A stretch of DNA of 64,000 nt from Labia minor. Taxonomy: Eukaryota; Arthropoda; Insecta; Dermaptera; Spongiphoridae. The stretch's first letter is position 1. Every line of letters begins with the position of its first letter. The notes below the pieces were generated by a model. That model had not been told where the DNA came from. It searched no databases and was given only the letters and a program-made list of their open reading frames with translations. Positions 23,555 through 35,356 of the stretch are shown here, in pieces. Location: positions 1,625,001-1,689,000 of the forward strand of contig OY720345.1 in the NCBI GenBank assembly GCA_963082975.1, given 5' to 3'. The position numbers and the translations under genes are program-made.

Positions 23555-26500
23555 ATAGTTTGTTTTGTTTTTTTTTAATTATTTTGGAATTATTTTGTTT
23601 ATTTATTAAATCTGAAATTTATATACATTTAGAGTTTATTTTACTCATATGATATGATATAATTAAATTAAAAATATATAAAATATTAATATTGTTGCTT
23701 CAATTGTATTTTATACAAAAAAAAAAAAAAAAAAAAAAATGATAAGATTTTAAATTAATAAAATTTAATTTATCTTGGGGTTATATATTTTTAGAATTCA
23801 TCGGAATATTTCCAAATCCAGGAACTATGTATCTTTCAGAGCCAACCAATTTCAATTCTCTCTACATCCATTATTAGTTCATCTTGACTTCAATTCTTAT
23901 AACATCAGCCTTTACTCTGTATAAAGGCTGCTACCCTGAATATAAATAGACTAGAAGAAAAAAAATTAGTATTCATCAGAAATGTCACTTTCATAGGTGA
24001 AAAAATTGCATTTTTGAAAGTAAAATAATTAAAACCATTAATCCCAGAATTTAATTACAAAAAAAAAAAACATTTAATTAACTTTGACTATAAAATAAAT
24101 CCTGATGACATTAAAGGTAATAATAATTCAAAAAAATCAATAAATATAATAAAATAAAAAGTTTTTTTTTTATGTATATAATATCATAATAGGTATATTT
24201 ACAGATATGTAAAAGAGAAAATTAATTTTTCTCTTACCTTCTAAATTTTGTGTTATTTTGTAAAACAATTTTCCCCAACACATTTCTATTGTGCATATCT
24301 AGCAGTGTGTAAGTTGATGGTAAAGAGAATGGCATGTCGTTGTTTCTGAAACCGTGTGTCTAATAAGAGAACAACATTTCACCTGTTGTGGTCGAGATGT
24401 TTATCCTGAAATTGAATGGAACACCAGTGAATTGTGAATTGTGGTGGAGTTTTAATAGCGGGCGACTGGTCAGCCAGGCAACTCAAGATAAATGACTTAA
24501 TTTTCACTTTATTGCCAACATCGAGCTCGAAATATCAGAATAGTCCTTCCTATTCATCAAGTGGGTGTGTAGAAATATATATATATATGTGTGTGTGTGT
24601 GTATATATTTAAAAGGGGTTTGTACCATAGAAGGTTTTAAGGGCCTGATTGTGAGTCATAGCCCTAAAAGTCCGCAAGTGATCCATCACTATGTACGAGT
24701 ACCTACTACTACTATACCTCGCCATGTTGCTGTACTGGTTAGATAACATTAACACAATATAATACTAAATATAACAACCCACCCTAAAGGAAATAATCAT
24801 ATTTTGATTTCAAATTAATATTCGTGCATTGTGAAACATATTTTAGTACTAAAGCATTGTGGGTAATATTAAACTCATTTACACAAATTAAATTACCTTT
24901 ATCAAGTCCAAAGCTTGTGTTATAACTGTTTTCATTCGCATTCAATTGATATTTAAATTAGTTTACTGCATCATTTGAAAAATGAAAGCAATTATTCCCT
25001 TTGAAATTATTTATTTTTATTTAAGAGCAAGTTAATAAATCAATAATAACAAAAAAAAATATATATATATATATATAAGTATATGAACTAGAGCATTTTT
25101 TTAATGTTGCTTTTATAATTCTCTCAAAAGGATAATTTATAGCAAAATATTAATAATTGAGCTAGCAAACTTTACAAATTAAGAGAGAAAAGTGGATCGC
25201 CTTTAATACGATATGTAACCAAGTTTTTAAATTATTGGCATAAAAGACAAAATAGAATTGTATAATTTGCACAATAGAATCGTTCTGTGTTAAATTGGTC
25301 TTAATTTGGAAAATATGTGTTCAAATAGATACCATAACGTTACTTAGGCGAGAGGAGTGGAATATATATATCCAATATTATACCTTCCCCCTTTCAACAC
25401 CGTTTGCCTTCCGTAGTAATGTAATGTACAGACAGCTTAATTTCATTTCATATAAACAATAGAAACAGTTAACCAGAATAGAGGCTCATTTTGATTCTAG
25501 GATTAGAACTAATAGAATTAATTTAAGATAAAAACAAAAAAACAAAACAAAAAAAAAAAAAACAAAAATTAAAGAATCAATGAAAATCATCTAATAAAAT
25601 CAATAAAGTATATTTTACAAAAAATAAAACAACTATTTTTCATATCATTGAATAAATAATATAAATATATTTATAAATATTATTAAAAAATTCTATAGAA
25701 AAAACGAAAAGAAGAAATGATCGAAATTTTTTATTATTCAATTTCATAATATTAAATGAAAATTGCCTGTTCCACATTAAGTGTAGAGTTTATTGGACTT
25801 TACACACATGAGGGAGAGACGTAATATATCCTACTTGTCCAGTATACTTATATATATATATATTAAACAAAATAAACAATCAAAACTTAGACAATTTATG
25901 ATTAGTTGTTTATATGTCATGAGTTTGTTGGTAGAGAATGTAAACAAAATAATGTGATGATTACAAGAATTTACTGAAATTCCTCATTAATTTGAAATCC
26001 TCCACATAGGAGGAATGTAATTGAAACAACCAGATATATGTAATATTTGAGTGTATCCTAAATAATTTAGAGATTTTAAAGTGAACCCCACTGATTAAAT
26101 GATCTAGAAAAAATATATTTTGTTTCTAGCTATTAACACGGAAGGACAATTAACTTGCATGGATTATGAATTGGTTATTGGTAAAGTGATAAAAAGTGAT
26201 AAAAATAAAATTCAAATCGGTTTCTTTATTTTTTTTATTAGGACAGACTAGAACTTTTCAAATCGAAAATTCAAATAATGCGTTTCTAAACAGCGGAAAA
26301 TTTTCCAGTTTAATAAAAGTTTTTTAATAAAGATTAAAGATCCAAGTTTTGTGCAAGATTTTTTTCCCCCTTTTTACTTGTATATGATTTTGAAAACGAA
26401 CGTCTTTGATGCAGTGTAAATTGGGTTTAAGCTAAATTCATGTTTTATCTATGAGTTTTTACTAGAGTATCAAGATATAAGTATTAAATTTATTTATTTA

Positions 26501-26800
26501 TAAGTAATTTCATCATAAAAATGTTCAATTAAACTTATTTATTTTTAGCATTTAGAGGTTGTAAACAATCCATTGGAAGTGTTTTGTCCAAAAGATTTCT
26601 AGTCTTAATATAAAGACAAGTTTGGAGAAATTGGATGTTGCATCGTGACAGTTTGGATGTCCAGTTAATGGTTGTGACAGTCAGGCAACCACTCAGCCTT
26701 AAAACCACAAGTCTTAGAGCTTCTTGAATCGACGTGACAGAATTCGGATTACAAACCTTTAATTTCAAACTTAAATTACTTTTTCAAGCGTTGAAGGGCT
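23555..26800. other. AT-rich stretch, no gene seen
   Basis: More than 3 kb without a recognisable gene. Noted: a poly-A run at about 23719-23739, an ATATGTGTGT run near 24577-24605, an A-rich tract near 25530-25565, and a less AT-rich segment at 24240-24740. Short frames at 24434-24640 (plus) and 26535-26768 (minus) have no recognisable domain. Confidence 0.45.
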
Positions 26801-27105
26801 TCTGACGGGTGTGTGATACCATCATCTTTGCTCCCTATTTTCTCGAGCAAGTCTTCTATTCGTCCTCTATGTTATTAGATGACTGGAGGAATTTCATTTG
26901 GTTATATGACGCGTGGTTGGGAGTGAAGCTGCCTTATCGGCGAGTGGGAATTTGCAAGAGACACTATCATGCAAAACTTGAAAGGGATAGAGGCCCTTGG
27001 GGACAAAATTCACCTCCCTTCCACCAACTACCCTCCTTCCAGCACAGTCAAAGAGGACGTCATTTGCTGCAGTTTCTCGCTAGCACGTTTATTTTTTACT
27101 AAAAG
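26801..27105. other. GC-richer island with a 97-codon frame, unassigned
   Basis: One of the few places where base composition departs from the AT-rich background over 300 bp. A plus-strand frame 26809-27102 is open, but I recognise no domain and see no splice context that makes it convincing. It could be an exon of an unknown gene, a conserved non-coding region or a worn transposon. Confidence 0.25.
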
Positions 27106-27600
27106 AAATATAGATCTATAAAAATTTAACAAACCTAAGAAAATTTCAAAATCATTTTCTGAGAACTTATTTTGGAATTAATTTAAAATGTATGATTAAA
27201 TTTAAAAAAAAAAACAACGTTTTTTCCAATGTTATCAATTATGTATATTTTCATTTAAATTTGGAAATTCTTATAAATATTTGATTAAATAGAATTTTGG
27301 AAAAGCTTTCTTTACCATGTTTGTTAATCGAAATGCATAAATAAATAAATTATTTAGGTAAAAAATTTATTATATAAATTAAAAAAATAATTAAATAATT
27401 ATCAATCTATAAATTAAATATATTATAGTTTCCCATATATAATTACTTTTATTAAAAATGAAAAAAAAAAAAAAAATAGAAGAAAATGATTAATAAACTG
27501 ACATAGTCGATTATTAAAATATAACATATAAATTGCTTAAATTTTAATATAAAAACTAGTTATAATCTTAATCTCTCTCTTTCTCTCTCTCTCTCTCTAT
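27106..27600. other. AT-rich stretch, no gene seen
   Basis: AT-rich DNA ending in a (TC)n run at about 27572-27598 that leads directly into family C copy C2. Confidence 0.5.
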
Positions 27601-27870
27601 ATATAAGGTTCTTGTCTCCACATTGCTCAGAATTTAAAATTTTTTGAATATCTTTGCGTTTCATGACTTTAGAATCCAAAAGTGATTTTAGAATTTTTCA
27701 TGTCTGTCTGTCCGGAAAATAAGGATATTATAGAGTCAAAATTGGCTGAACCGATTTCTATGAAATTACGTCACTATATTCTTATATACCTCTATTGTAA
27801 CATAGGCTATAAATTTTATTAATATCTAATCAATAAACGAAGAAATTAATTTTTTAAAGTTAATATATAA
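27601..27870 (+). mobile_element. Family C MITE, copy C2, right end lost
   Basis: It aligns with 20904-21180: a terminal repeat beginning AAGGTTCTTGTC-CCACATTGC, AATCCAAAAGTGATTTTAGAA, a short GTCT/GTCC run near 27701-27715, GGCTGAACCGATTTCTATGAAATTACG, and the TATTAATATCTAATCAATAA segment. The right terminal inverted repeat is missing. Its left end abuts a (TC)n(TA)n microsatellite. Confidence 0.75.
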
Positions 27871-28153
27871 TGCTCCGTGTTGTTCATTGAAGAGCCTCGC
27901 GTGGTTCACTGAACCTGTGAATTTGTTTTTTACACAATGAATATAAATTAATGATTCTACAAATTCCCAAACAAAGAATTAATATAATATTTTATTTTTT
28001 ATTTTAAATTCTAATATTCAAATATCATTTCAATTAAATAATTTATTCTAAAAGTTTTCATTTTAATGAATTTAATAAAATATTTAGACCATATTTAGCT
28101 TAAATTATTTTTTATTTATATTTATTTTATTTGAATGAATATTTCTTCTTTTT

Positions 28154-29150
28154 ACTTTCCCGCATATACTTCGTATAAGGGAAGTATTGGAATCGTCAAA
28201 AATTTCGACTTCGAGATTTCGATAGATCTTGACGTTTTAGACCTCCCTGAGTCGGAAAATACCATTTTTCGAATTATGTCTGTGTGTGTGTATGTATGTA
28301 TGTATGTATGTAAGCAAATTTACTCAAAAACTAATCAAGCTAGGACTTCGAAATTTGGTACACCGATATTATTCACAGTTTGTAGATTTCTATCAAAATT
28401 TGGTCAAAATCGGTTAACCGGAAGTGGTACTTTACCTACACTGGTTGCGCTTACCTTTCAAGTAAAGTACCAGTTTGCTTCGAGATATTTGCTTCATATT
28501 TTGTATATAGATTTAAAAATATGAAAAAAATTCAGATACCAAATATCATCATGATCTGACTACCAGAAGTGACATTTTACCTATACAAGTAGCTTTTCCT
28601 TTTTACCGACCGACGATAGTAAGGGAGGTATTCTTTTCACGCCAAATTTCACCTGTGGATATTTTTAGGTACATATCTCCACGAATCATGCATTTTCTTA
28701 ACAGAAAAAAGTATTTTTAGCATGATGTCTGTTCGTCCGTCCGTCCGTATAGATGTGTACAGCCTGAACGGCTCAACGGATTTTGATGAAATTTGGTATA
28801 TTTACTTAATACATCAGTAGGATGAATTGTTCAACTTTTGGTGCAAATCCGGAAACCGGAAGTGCTAGTATTGCCGATCGAAGAGAGGAAGTGAAGGGTT
28901 ATTTTCATATCAAATTTCACGTGAAGGCATATCTCCACGTGTTATGCACTTTGTATTGGTTTTATCCTCGAGAAAAATCATCTTCATTAGTTTTTTCTTA
29001 ATTTAAAATTATATGACGTCACCCAGCACTTCATGACGTCACAGCCAGCCCTTATATATTATAAATAAAATAAAATTAAAAATATTTATATTATATCCAT
29101 ATCTGTTTTTTTTTACATTTAAAATATCAGTTAACCGGAAGTAGCACTTT

Positions 29151-29187
<37 letters not shown>

Positions 29188-29308
29188 GTTACCAAATATC
29201 AAATTTGACACCAATAAACTAATACGAACTGGCTCTTTATCAATACCAAGTTTACACATTCTAAATATTCATTCACAACTCTTTATACCTATTTATATGC
29301 GGGAAAGT
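28154..29308. mobile_element. Family B element with 15-bp TIRs, interrupted by A4
   Basis: Perfect terminal inverted repeats ACTTTCCCGCATATA (28154-28168) and its reverse complement (29294-29308). The left arm has GTATTGGAATCGTC, a TGTG/TATG microsatellite near 28279-28312, and a core with AAGCTAGGACTTCGAAATTTGG and GGTTAACCGGAAGTGGTAC. The right arm resumes near 29122 with ATCAGTTAACCGGAAGTAGCAC and a long TA run (29155-29184). A family A copy lies between the arms. A 129-codon plus-strand frame (28135-28524) crosses the left arm and has no recognisable domain. No clear target duplication was found. Confidence 0.65.
28604..29120 (+). mobile_element. Family A element, copy A4, nested in family B and 3'-truncated
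   Basis: It starts TACCGACCGACGATAG after a T run, with a short GTCY run (about 28727-28749), core, internal module repeat (from about 28878) and both TGACGTCA sites (29014-29021 and 29034-29041). It stops in the ATCTGTTTTTT region, short of the subterminal inverted repeat and the 3' hairpin. Family B sequence resumes straight after, so A4 inserted into B, or replaced part of it, after B was in place. Confidence 0.7.
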
Positions 29309-29859
29309 CTAGGGGAGGACACTCCCGCTTATTTATTAATACGTTTCTTTTATTATTTTTAATTTTTAATAGATTCTCTTTTTTTTATGAATTTAATAAA
29401 AAATAATATTAAATATAAATTTAAAAATTAGAATATTTGAATTTGTTTAAATTTTAACACATGTAATCAATCATATGCAAATAAAGTAGAAAATTATGAA
29501 AATCAATTTGGTATTAAATTCAGAAATAGGAGTGTAATTATAATACTTAAAAAGTTATATATTTAATTATAATACTAAAATAGGGATATTATCTGAGAAT
29601 ATTTAAAATCAATGTATGTTTATCTTGATAACTTTTTAAAAAATACTTAGTATTAATAATACATGGACTATTCGAATATAATAAGAATCTCTCTCTCCCC
29701 CTCCCTCTATTATACCTTTTAAAAAACGGAAAGTGTTTTAGCAAAATTAAGAAATTTCGATTCCTTATGCAACATGAATGGGTAAATGAATTGAGATGGA
29801 AGAAGATGTAATTTATGATTTTCTTCTAATTCAGAATAAGGTCAAATCGAACAACATTA
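29309..29859. other. AT-rich stretch, no feature seen
   Basis: AT-rich DNA between family B and the LINE. The 5' boundary of the LINE is uncertain and may lie inside the last 80 bp. Confidence 0.4.
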
Positions 29860-30684
29860 GATCAAATCTGATCTCGCTAAAAACATTCAATATTTCGATA
29901 AAGCGATCAACATTAGATCCTATATATTCAATAAGGCAGATATTAGAAAAAAAAAAACCGAAATCAATATTTCTGTCCACCAATTATTTGTAGACTTTAG
30001 TAATTAAAAAGTATACGTATGACTCAATAGATCCGGATAAACTTTTTCAGATTTTTCTTGAAGGTACCTAGTAAAGAAAGAGTAGATGAGGAAATCAATT
30101 GTCAGAAACTTTCGAAATTCTGAATCAACAATTTTACTGAATTTAGTACTTGAGTATGTGATTAAACAAATTGAGCAAAAATCAAACGAAATGCAATTAA
30201 ACAAAAAAAAATTCAAGAATTAGGCTACGCAGACAACTTAAATATACATAATAGGAGATTCGGCAATTGCAATTTAAGAGAGCATAAAAAAATTATTTAA
30301 ATCAGGAAAAGAGATGGGGCTTGAAATTAATACTGATAAGACAAAATATTTAGTAAGAGTGAAAAACATTATTAACACACAAAGTCTTAACATACAAAAG
30401 GTAGAAAAATTTGAATATTTAGGTTTTGTAATCACGAAGGATAATAATATTAGATAAGAATTTAAATCGAGGTTGCAATCGGGTAACGCTTGTTATCATA
30501 CAGTAAAGAGGCTTATCCCATCAAAACTTTTACCAAAGTGGATGAAAATTGAAATATATAAAACAATTATTTTTCCTATTGATCGATGAACAAAATGGAT
30601 GAAAAAACCTTTGACATACAAACTTTCAACCAAATACTATGTATTACTTCGATGGTATAAGGGGCAGGGCAAGAGAGCAGCTAG
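29860..30684 (+). mobile_element. LINE (D3), reverse transcriptase core plus 3' tail, dead
   Basis: Frame-shifted translation on plus gives IRQILEKK-TEINISVHQLFVDF near 29930-29995, then YDSIDPDKLFQIFLEG-like remnants, matching the first catalytic region of a non-LTR reverse transcriptase. LGYADNLNI follows at about 30220-30248: the YADD box with the second Asp changed to Asn. Then GKEMGLEINTDKTKYLV, KFEYLGFVITKDNNI, FKSRLQSGNACYHTVKRLI and MKIEIYKTIIFPI to about 30579. The sequence then jumps straight to the 3' UTR (GGATGAAAA-CCTTT, ACTTTCAACCAAATACTATG) and ends CAGCTAG at 30684. The C-terminal domain is deleted. The D-to-N change, several stops and the deletion mark it as inactive. Confidence 0.85.
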
Positions 30685-31575
30685 TTTTATATAAAGTTAA
30701 TGTATATTTATTTATAATAAATTACCTATATCCCATAGCTACATATTCACAAAACTCCTCCTCTATATATATATATATATATATATATTATCTAAACTCT
30801 AAACAATACATTAATTAAATTTATTGATTTAACTTAACAATTTATTATATTAGTATTTATATTTATTTATTATTTTTTTAATCTGTTTTTATATATTAAT
30901 AATTCATAATATTTACAAAAAACAAATGAACATTAAAATATGGCGGCGATAATATAATTTATTAACATTATGTTCAACATTTATTTTAATTGATTACTTG
31001 TTAAAAAAATTATATCTAAGTATGTTAAAAAATCATTTTTGTCTATTATTCAAGAGCAATAAAAAAAAAAACGGGCTAAATGATTTATTCTGGAATTATA
31101 ACAAATTATTGACAAATTACTTTTAACCAAAAAATCTATAAAAATGTTTGATAACATTTGAATCTTTTATAATATATATATATTATATAAATTCTTGCTT
31201 ATACTCATTTTAATAAAATCATTGGAGAGTGGGATTTACAATCCCGACAACTTAGCATCAGTAACAGAGTAATTAATGATGAATTAAAACTTCGCTTAAT
31301 CCCTTTAATGGAGATTTAAGCCTAGAACCTATGCCAAGTTTCACCCTTCTATCTTGAACTAGTACAAAAATATGGTCAATTAAATATTCATGAAATGGAC
31401 AAAAAGTAAAAGTTGCAATTCCGAATTCGTTTCTTTCATCTACGACCAGCGGAATTTGCAAATGGAAACGAATTTAATTCCTCGTTCTTTTCCAACAAGT
31501 CATTAACTCTTAAACCATTCGAAGGAAAGCGACCCTATCCACTCGGCACTTTATATTTGCTATAATCGATTAAAC

Positions 31576-31606
<31 letters not shown>

Positions 31607-32077
31607 ATGTTTTCTTGAAACTGCCCTCGCCTAATTAATTTTTATGATTACTATTATGATTATTAGAATTTCTTTTTTAATAGTGACATTTTAACTTTAT
31701 CGAATTGAACCCATATTTTTACCTTTATAATAATAATCTACATTAAATGCAATTACAGATAAATTAATTTGAAACCTTTGTTCAAAATTATAATGTAACT
31801 ATGTCTTTAGAATATATCTACGATAAGTATAGATAAATAGATAAATAGATAAATAGAGATAGAAATATATTAATATCAACTTTTATATCATTATTTTAAT
31901 CTTATTTCTTATTAAATTGAAAATAATTAATTACTTGTTTTTATTAAATACATTTTACCTATTAAAAGTTATTATTGTTATTTTCTCTATTTTAACTATA
32001 AAAATTGATTTAAAATCGTTATCTCTCATTTTTAAAACAAAACATATTTCATTTGTAATATTGCGAGAATTTGATTC
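30685..32077. other. AT-rich stretch, no gene seen
   Basis: Simple repeats at about 30762-30788 (AT)n and 31576-31602 (A run). A less AT-rich part at 31230-31560 has no recognisable product. Confidence 0.5.
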
Positions 32078-32085
32078 AAGTAGAC

Positions 32086-32356
32086 CGGTGCTTCTCAAAC
32101 TTTTTGAAGTCACGGCCCCCTTGGAAAGCAAATCAATATGTCACGTCCCCAACCCTTTTTTTTTGTTTTTTTTTTTTTGTTTATATTGCTTAAATTTATA
32201 ATTTTAAATTTCCATATGTAAAGTACTACTAGTCAATACATGCATTTACTAATGGTATCAATGACCTTATTTAATTCATATTTTTCGAAATTCCACGCCC
32301 CTCCCCCACCCCACGGACAGGTCAGGACCCTCTAGGGGTGAAGGGGAGAAGCCCTG
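32086..32356. mobile_element. hAT-type MITE, 271 bp
   Basis: Ends CGGTGCTTCTCAAACTTTTT and GAGAAGCCCTG form an 11-bp imperfect TIR (CGGTGCTTCTC against CAGGGCTTCTC). The flanking octamers AAGTAGAC (32078-32085) and ATGTAGAC (32357-32364) match at 7 of 8 positions, as expected for the 8-bp duplication of hAT elements. The CAGNGCTTCTCAAAC start is a familiar hAT terminus. Interior non-coding, with a T-rich tract and CCACGCCCCTCCCCCACCCC near 32292-32312. Confidence 0.8.
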
Positions 32357-32364
32357 ATGTAGAC

Positions 32365-34458
32365 AATCAAGTTAGATTAGATCTTATATTTTATTATAAT
32401 TTTTATTATAAACATCAAATATACGTCTATAATTAATAAAATCAATTTCCTTTTCGTGTTTCATCAAGGTTATGTTGGCACTCATTGGAAACATCTCGTT
32501 TCAAAAGAGAGAGAGAGAAAAAAGATACGAATTGAAAAATTCAATTTATTCTTGTATGTAATTTTCCATTATTGAATCGATAGATTTCATGGGCACTTAA
32601 AAGGGGTTAAGTGCAGATCCCTTTGCAAATATGCTGGATAGATTCAAGAGGAAAAGAAGAGTGCCAGTTGAAGTGGCATCCGTTAGTCTCTGACAGGATT
32701 GAATGAGGCATGATGTTACATCCCTTGTCCCCCCCCCCCCCCCCCAATTTAGTCATTGTCAATCAACGTCGTTACCTTCTTTCCGTGGCCCCCGTCCAAC
32801 CCATAATGCCTCTTCCTACTCTTCATTGGCTGCCTACCGCTATCATCAGACCAATGACGGACGAATCAGCTTATAACATTGGACTCTCCATTGGATTTAT
32901 ACAAAACTCTATGACAGGAATAATAAAAAAAAAAAAATAAAAAAAAAATAATTTAAAATTCAAAATAAAGTGAAAATTAATTCAATTAAAATCTCGCAAT
33001 TTATTTTAAAGTATATAATTTTTTAATTATTTGGGATTACAGGCAACTACTATAACTGCCACGTTAAGTATTTTTGAGAACAACAAAATATGCAAAATAT
33101 GCAAAATTTGAATTCATTCTATCCACAATCTAGTAAATCTATTGCTAGTAGAAAATTATAAATATTAAATATTTTATATTATTACTATATTAGAGCAACT
33201 AAGATAACAATAATTTTAGAACTCGCATTCAATCATCACAATGCAAATTATTATAAATTTAACCTGGATTATCATCTTTAAATCTACCGTTTAATAAAAT
33301 ATGATCATTTTTGGTATTCCATCATTAATATTATTAGTCTTAAGAATATAATATTTGAAATATAATATATATTATACATCACATAAAATATAATCAATAT
33401 TAACTTAACTTCGAAATTCTACTTTATAATTCAAAAAACAACAAAAAAAACAACAAAAAAAAAACAAAAAAAACAGGCAAATAAATATAGAACTTATGAA
33501 CAAATGATCAAGTGCAATTAGTTTGAAGTTTTTCATTGCATCAATTCACTTTTTCAAATCTAAAATAAATATGTAGATAGGATATGCGATGCGATGACGT
33601 TGAATATACAAAAAACCAATTGAGATTATGTCAAAATACGATTGAATGAGATGATGGACCATCTCTTTTTATATCTTGTGATGATAGCTTATCATGAATG
33701 GGAATAATTGCAATAGCATTTAAACAAACTCTTTCTAAATAATCTTATTTCATCCAATATAATTTTTCTTTTATATTATTTACCTACTCTATTTTTGTTT
33801 TTAAAGGGTGGGGGGGGGGGGTTGAGGGGATAATAATAGTAAAATAATAAAATTAATAATATTAACCAATTTTTATTTTTTCAAACATTAATAATAACAT
33901 GCATTATCTAATAAATAAAATAGATTATTTTTGTCAAACATGCTCACATTAATTCAAAAATTAAAAATTAATTATATTATTTCTGTGTCTATTTTAGAAA
34001 TATTAAATTGTTTTGATTTACCAACAAATGAGAATGCATTTATGTTAGGATAGTTTGATGATCTACCAAATTGAATATATACGTAAATGTATATAATAAA
34101 AGCCGCAAACCATTTGCCGAGAAAGATACGAGTGTGAAAAATATAGTTTAGCCAAAGTACCAATCAGAGAAAGAGAGAGAGAGAGAGAGAGGGAGATAGG
34201 AGAGGAGACAAGTGAAGAATCGATTGTGGCACATTTCATCCACTCGATTCCAAATAGAATACGAAAGTGACAAAGTGAGAATTCAACCAACAAGCAAAAA
34301 CAACCAATATGCTTTGCGGCCGACTCTCATCTCAATGAGATGAAGATGAAAATGTCTTTATATGGATCCGGGGAGTTATTTGGTGTTTATATGCATTGTA
34401 TATTGGAGGAAAAAGAGATTGAAGATTCTAAAGGTATGATCGTATATACCAATATATA

Positions 34459-34498
<40 letters not shown>

Positions 34499-34751
34499 GG
34501 AATATGATGATAGGGGAACGAATTGCTTAGATTAGACCTTCTCTCCCTTGCAATGGGGAAAACTTTACAAGCCATGATGATGGGATGGACAAAGAGATAA
34601 AATATGATAGAACAAAAAAAAACATATAAAAAGAAATAGATAAAAAAAAAGAAAAATGAAGAAAAGATGGAGCATAACTTCCCAGTTGAAACTAAAAATG
34701 AAAATTAAATATCATTATGCATTATAAATTAAAATTAATAAATGATATTTA
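32365..34751. other. Spacer with C17 and G12 tracts, no gene recognised
   Basis: Contains C17 at 32729-32745, G12 at 33810-33821, an A-rich tract at 33430-33475, (GA)n at about 34168-34190 and (AT)n at about 34462-34491. The GC-richer part at 32600-32890 carries a short frame (32710-32940) without a known domain; its start includes the C tract, so it is unreliable. Confidence 0.45.
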
Positions 34752-35250
34752 TTAAAACACCGCGTGTTTGGTTGTTTGTTGATGGCACCACGTCACATGC
34801 TGGGGCGTGATTTGCAGTGTTAAAAAATTAATTCCAGTAATTTCAGCGATTCAATCAAGCTGAAATTCTATACTAATAGCAGTTTTATACAATTTTTAAT
34901 CATGTGAAAAACTATCAAATATATATCTTTATTTTTACTATCAGTTTAGAGGAAGAAAAATGAAAACGTTGTAGATAATGACCCTCTTCCGGATGAGCTA
35001 CATTTCTCAAAAGTGGATAGAAAACTACGAATTTTGAATAATGCCCGTATAACAAATTTCATGATTCTAGCTCAAACCGTTTTTGCGTAATTTTATCTAC
35101 ATACACACACACACACACTCACACACACAGACATTTCCCTCAACCTTAGTGAAAGAAAATGATTCAGAAACCTTCAATACGTATAAAAACATCAAATCTC
35201 GACATCGAAAATTTTCATGATCGCAATACTACTATCTCTGGCGAGATAGT
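34752..35250 (+). mobile_element. Family F element, copy 2, complete 3' hairpin
   Basis: It matches 2271-2712 in reverse. The 5' side starts TATTAAAACACCGCGTG with GGCACCACGTCACATGC. The middle encodes, in one frame in both copies, PLP..LHFSKVDRKLRI, most likely only because the DNA is conserved. A CA microsatellite lies at about 35101-35128. The 3' end is a perfect hairpin ACTATCTC-TGGC-GAGATAGT at 35231-35250. No TIRs. One-sided hairpins without TIRs are typical of Helitron-like elements, but the end motif is not canonical. Confidence 0.6.
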
Positions 35251-35356
35251 AAAAATGAATTAACTATTTAATTCGAAACCAAATTTTCAATTAAACATGA
35301 CTTAAAAAAATTGTGTTTCAATATTAACGAAATAAATAAATTAATTCAATTGTTCT

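Noticed and set aside
26535-26768. 77-codon open frame on minus
   Set aside because: No recognisable domain. A superficial similarity of its start to a frame at 14711-14947 (M-L-VC-P) is too short to mean anything.
28135-28524. 129-codon open frame on plus
   Set aside because: It runs through the left arm and microsatellite of the family B repeat. No domain is visible and the composition follows the repeat.
34387-34575. 62-codon open frame on minus
   Set aside because: Its centre is a translated AT microsatellite (Ile-Tyr repeats).
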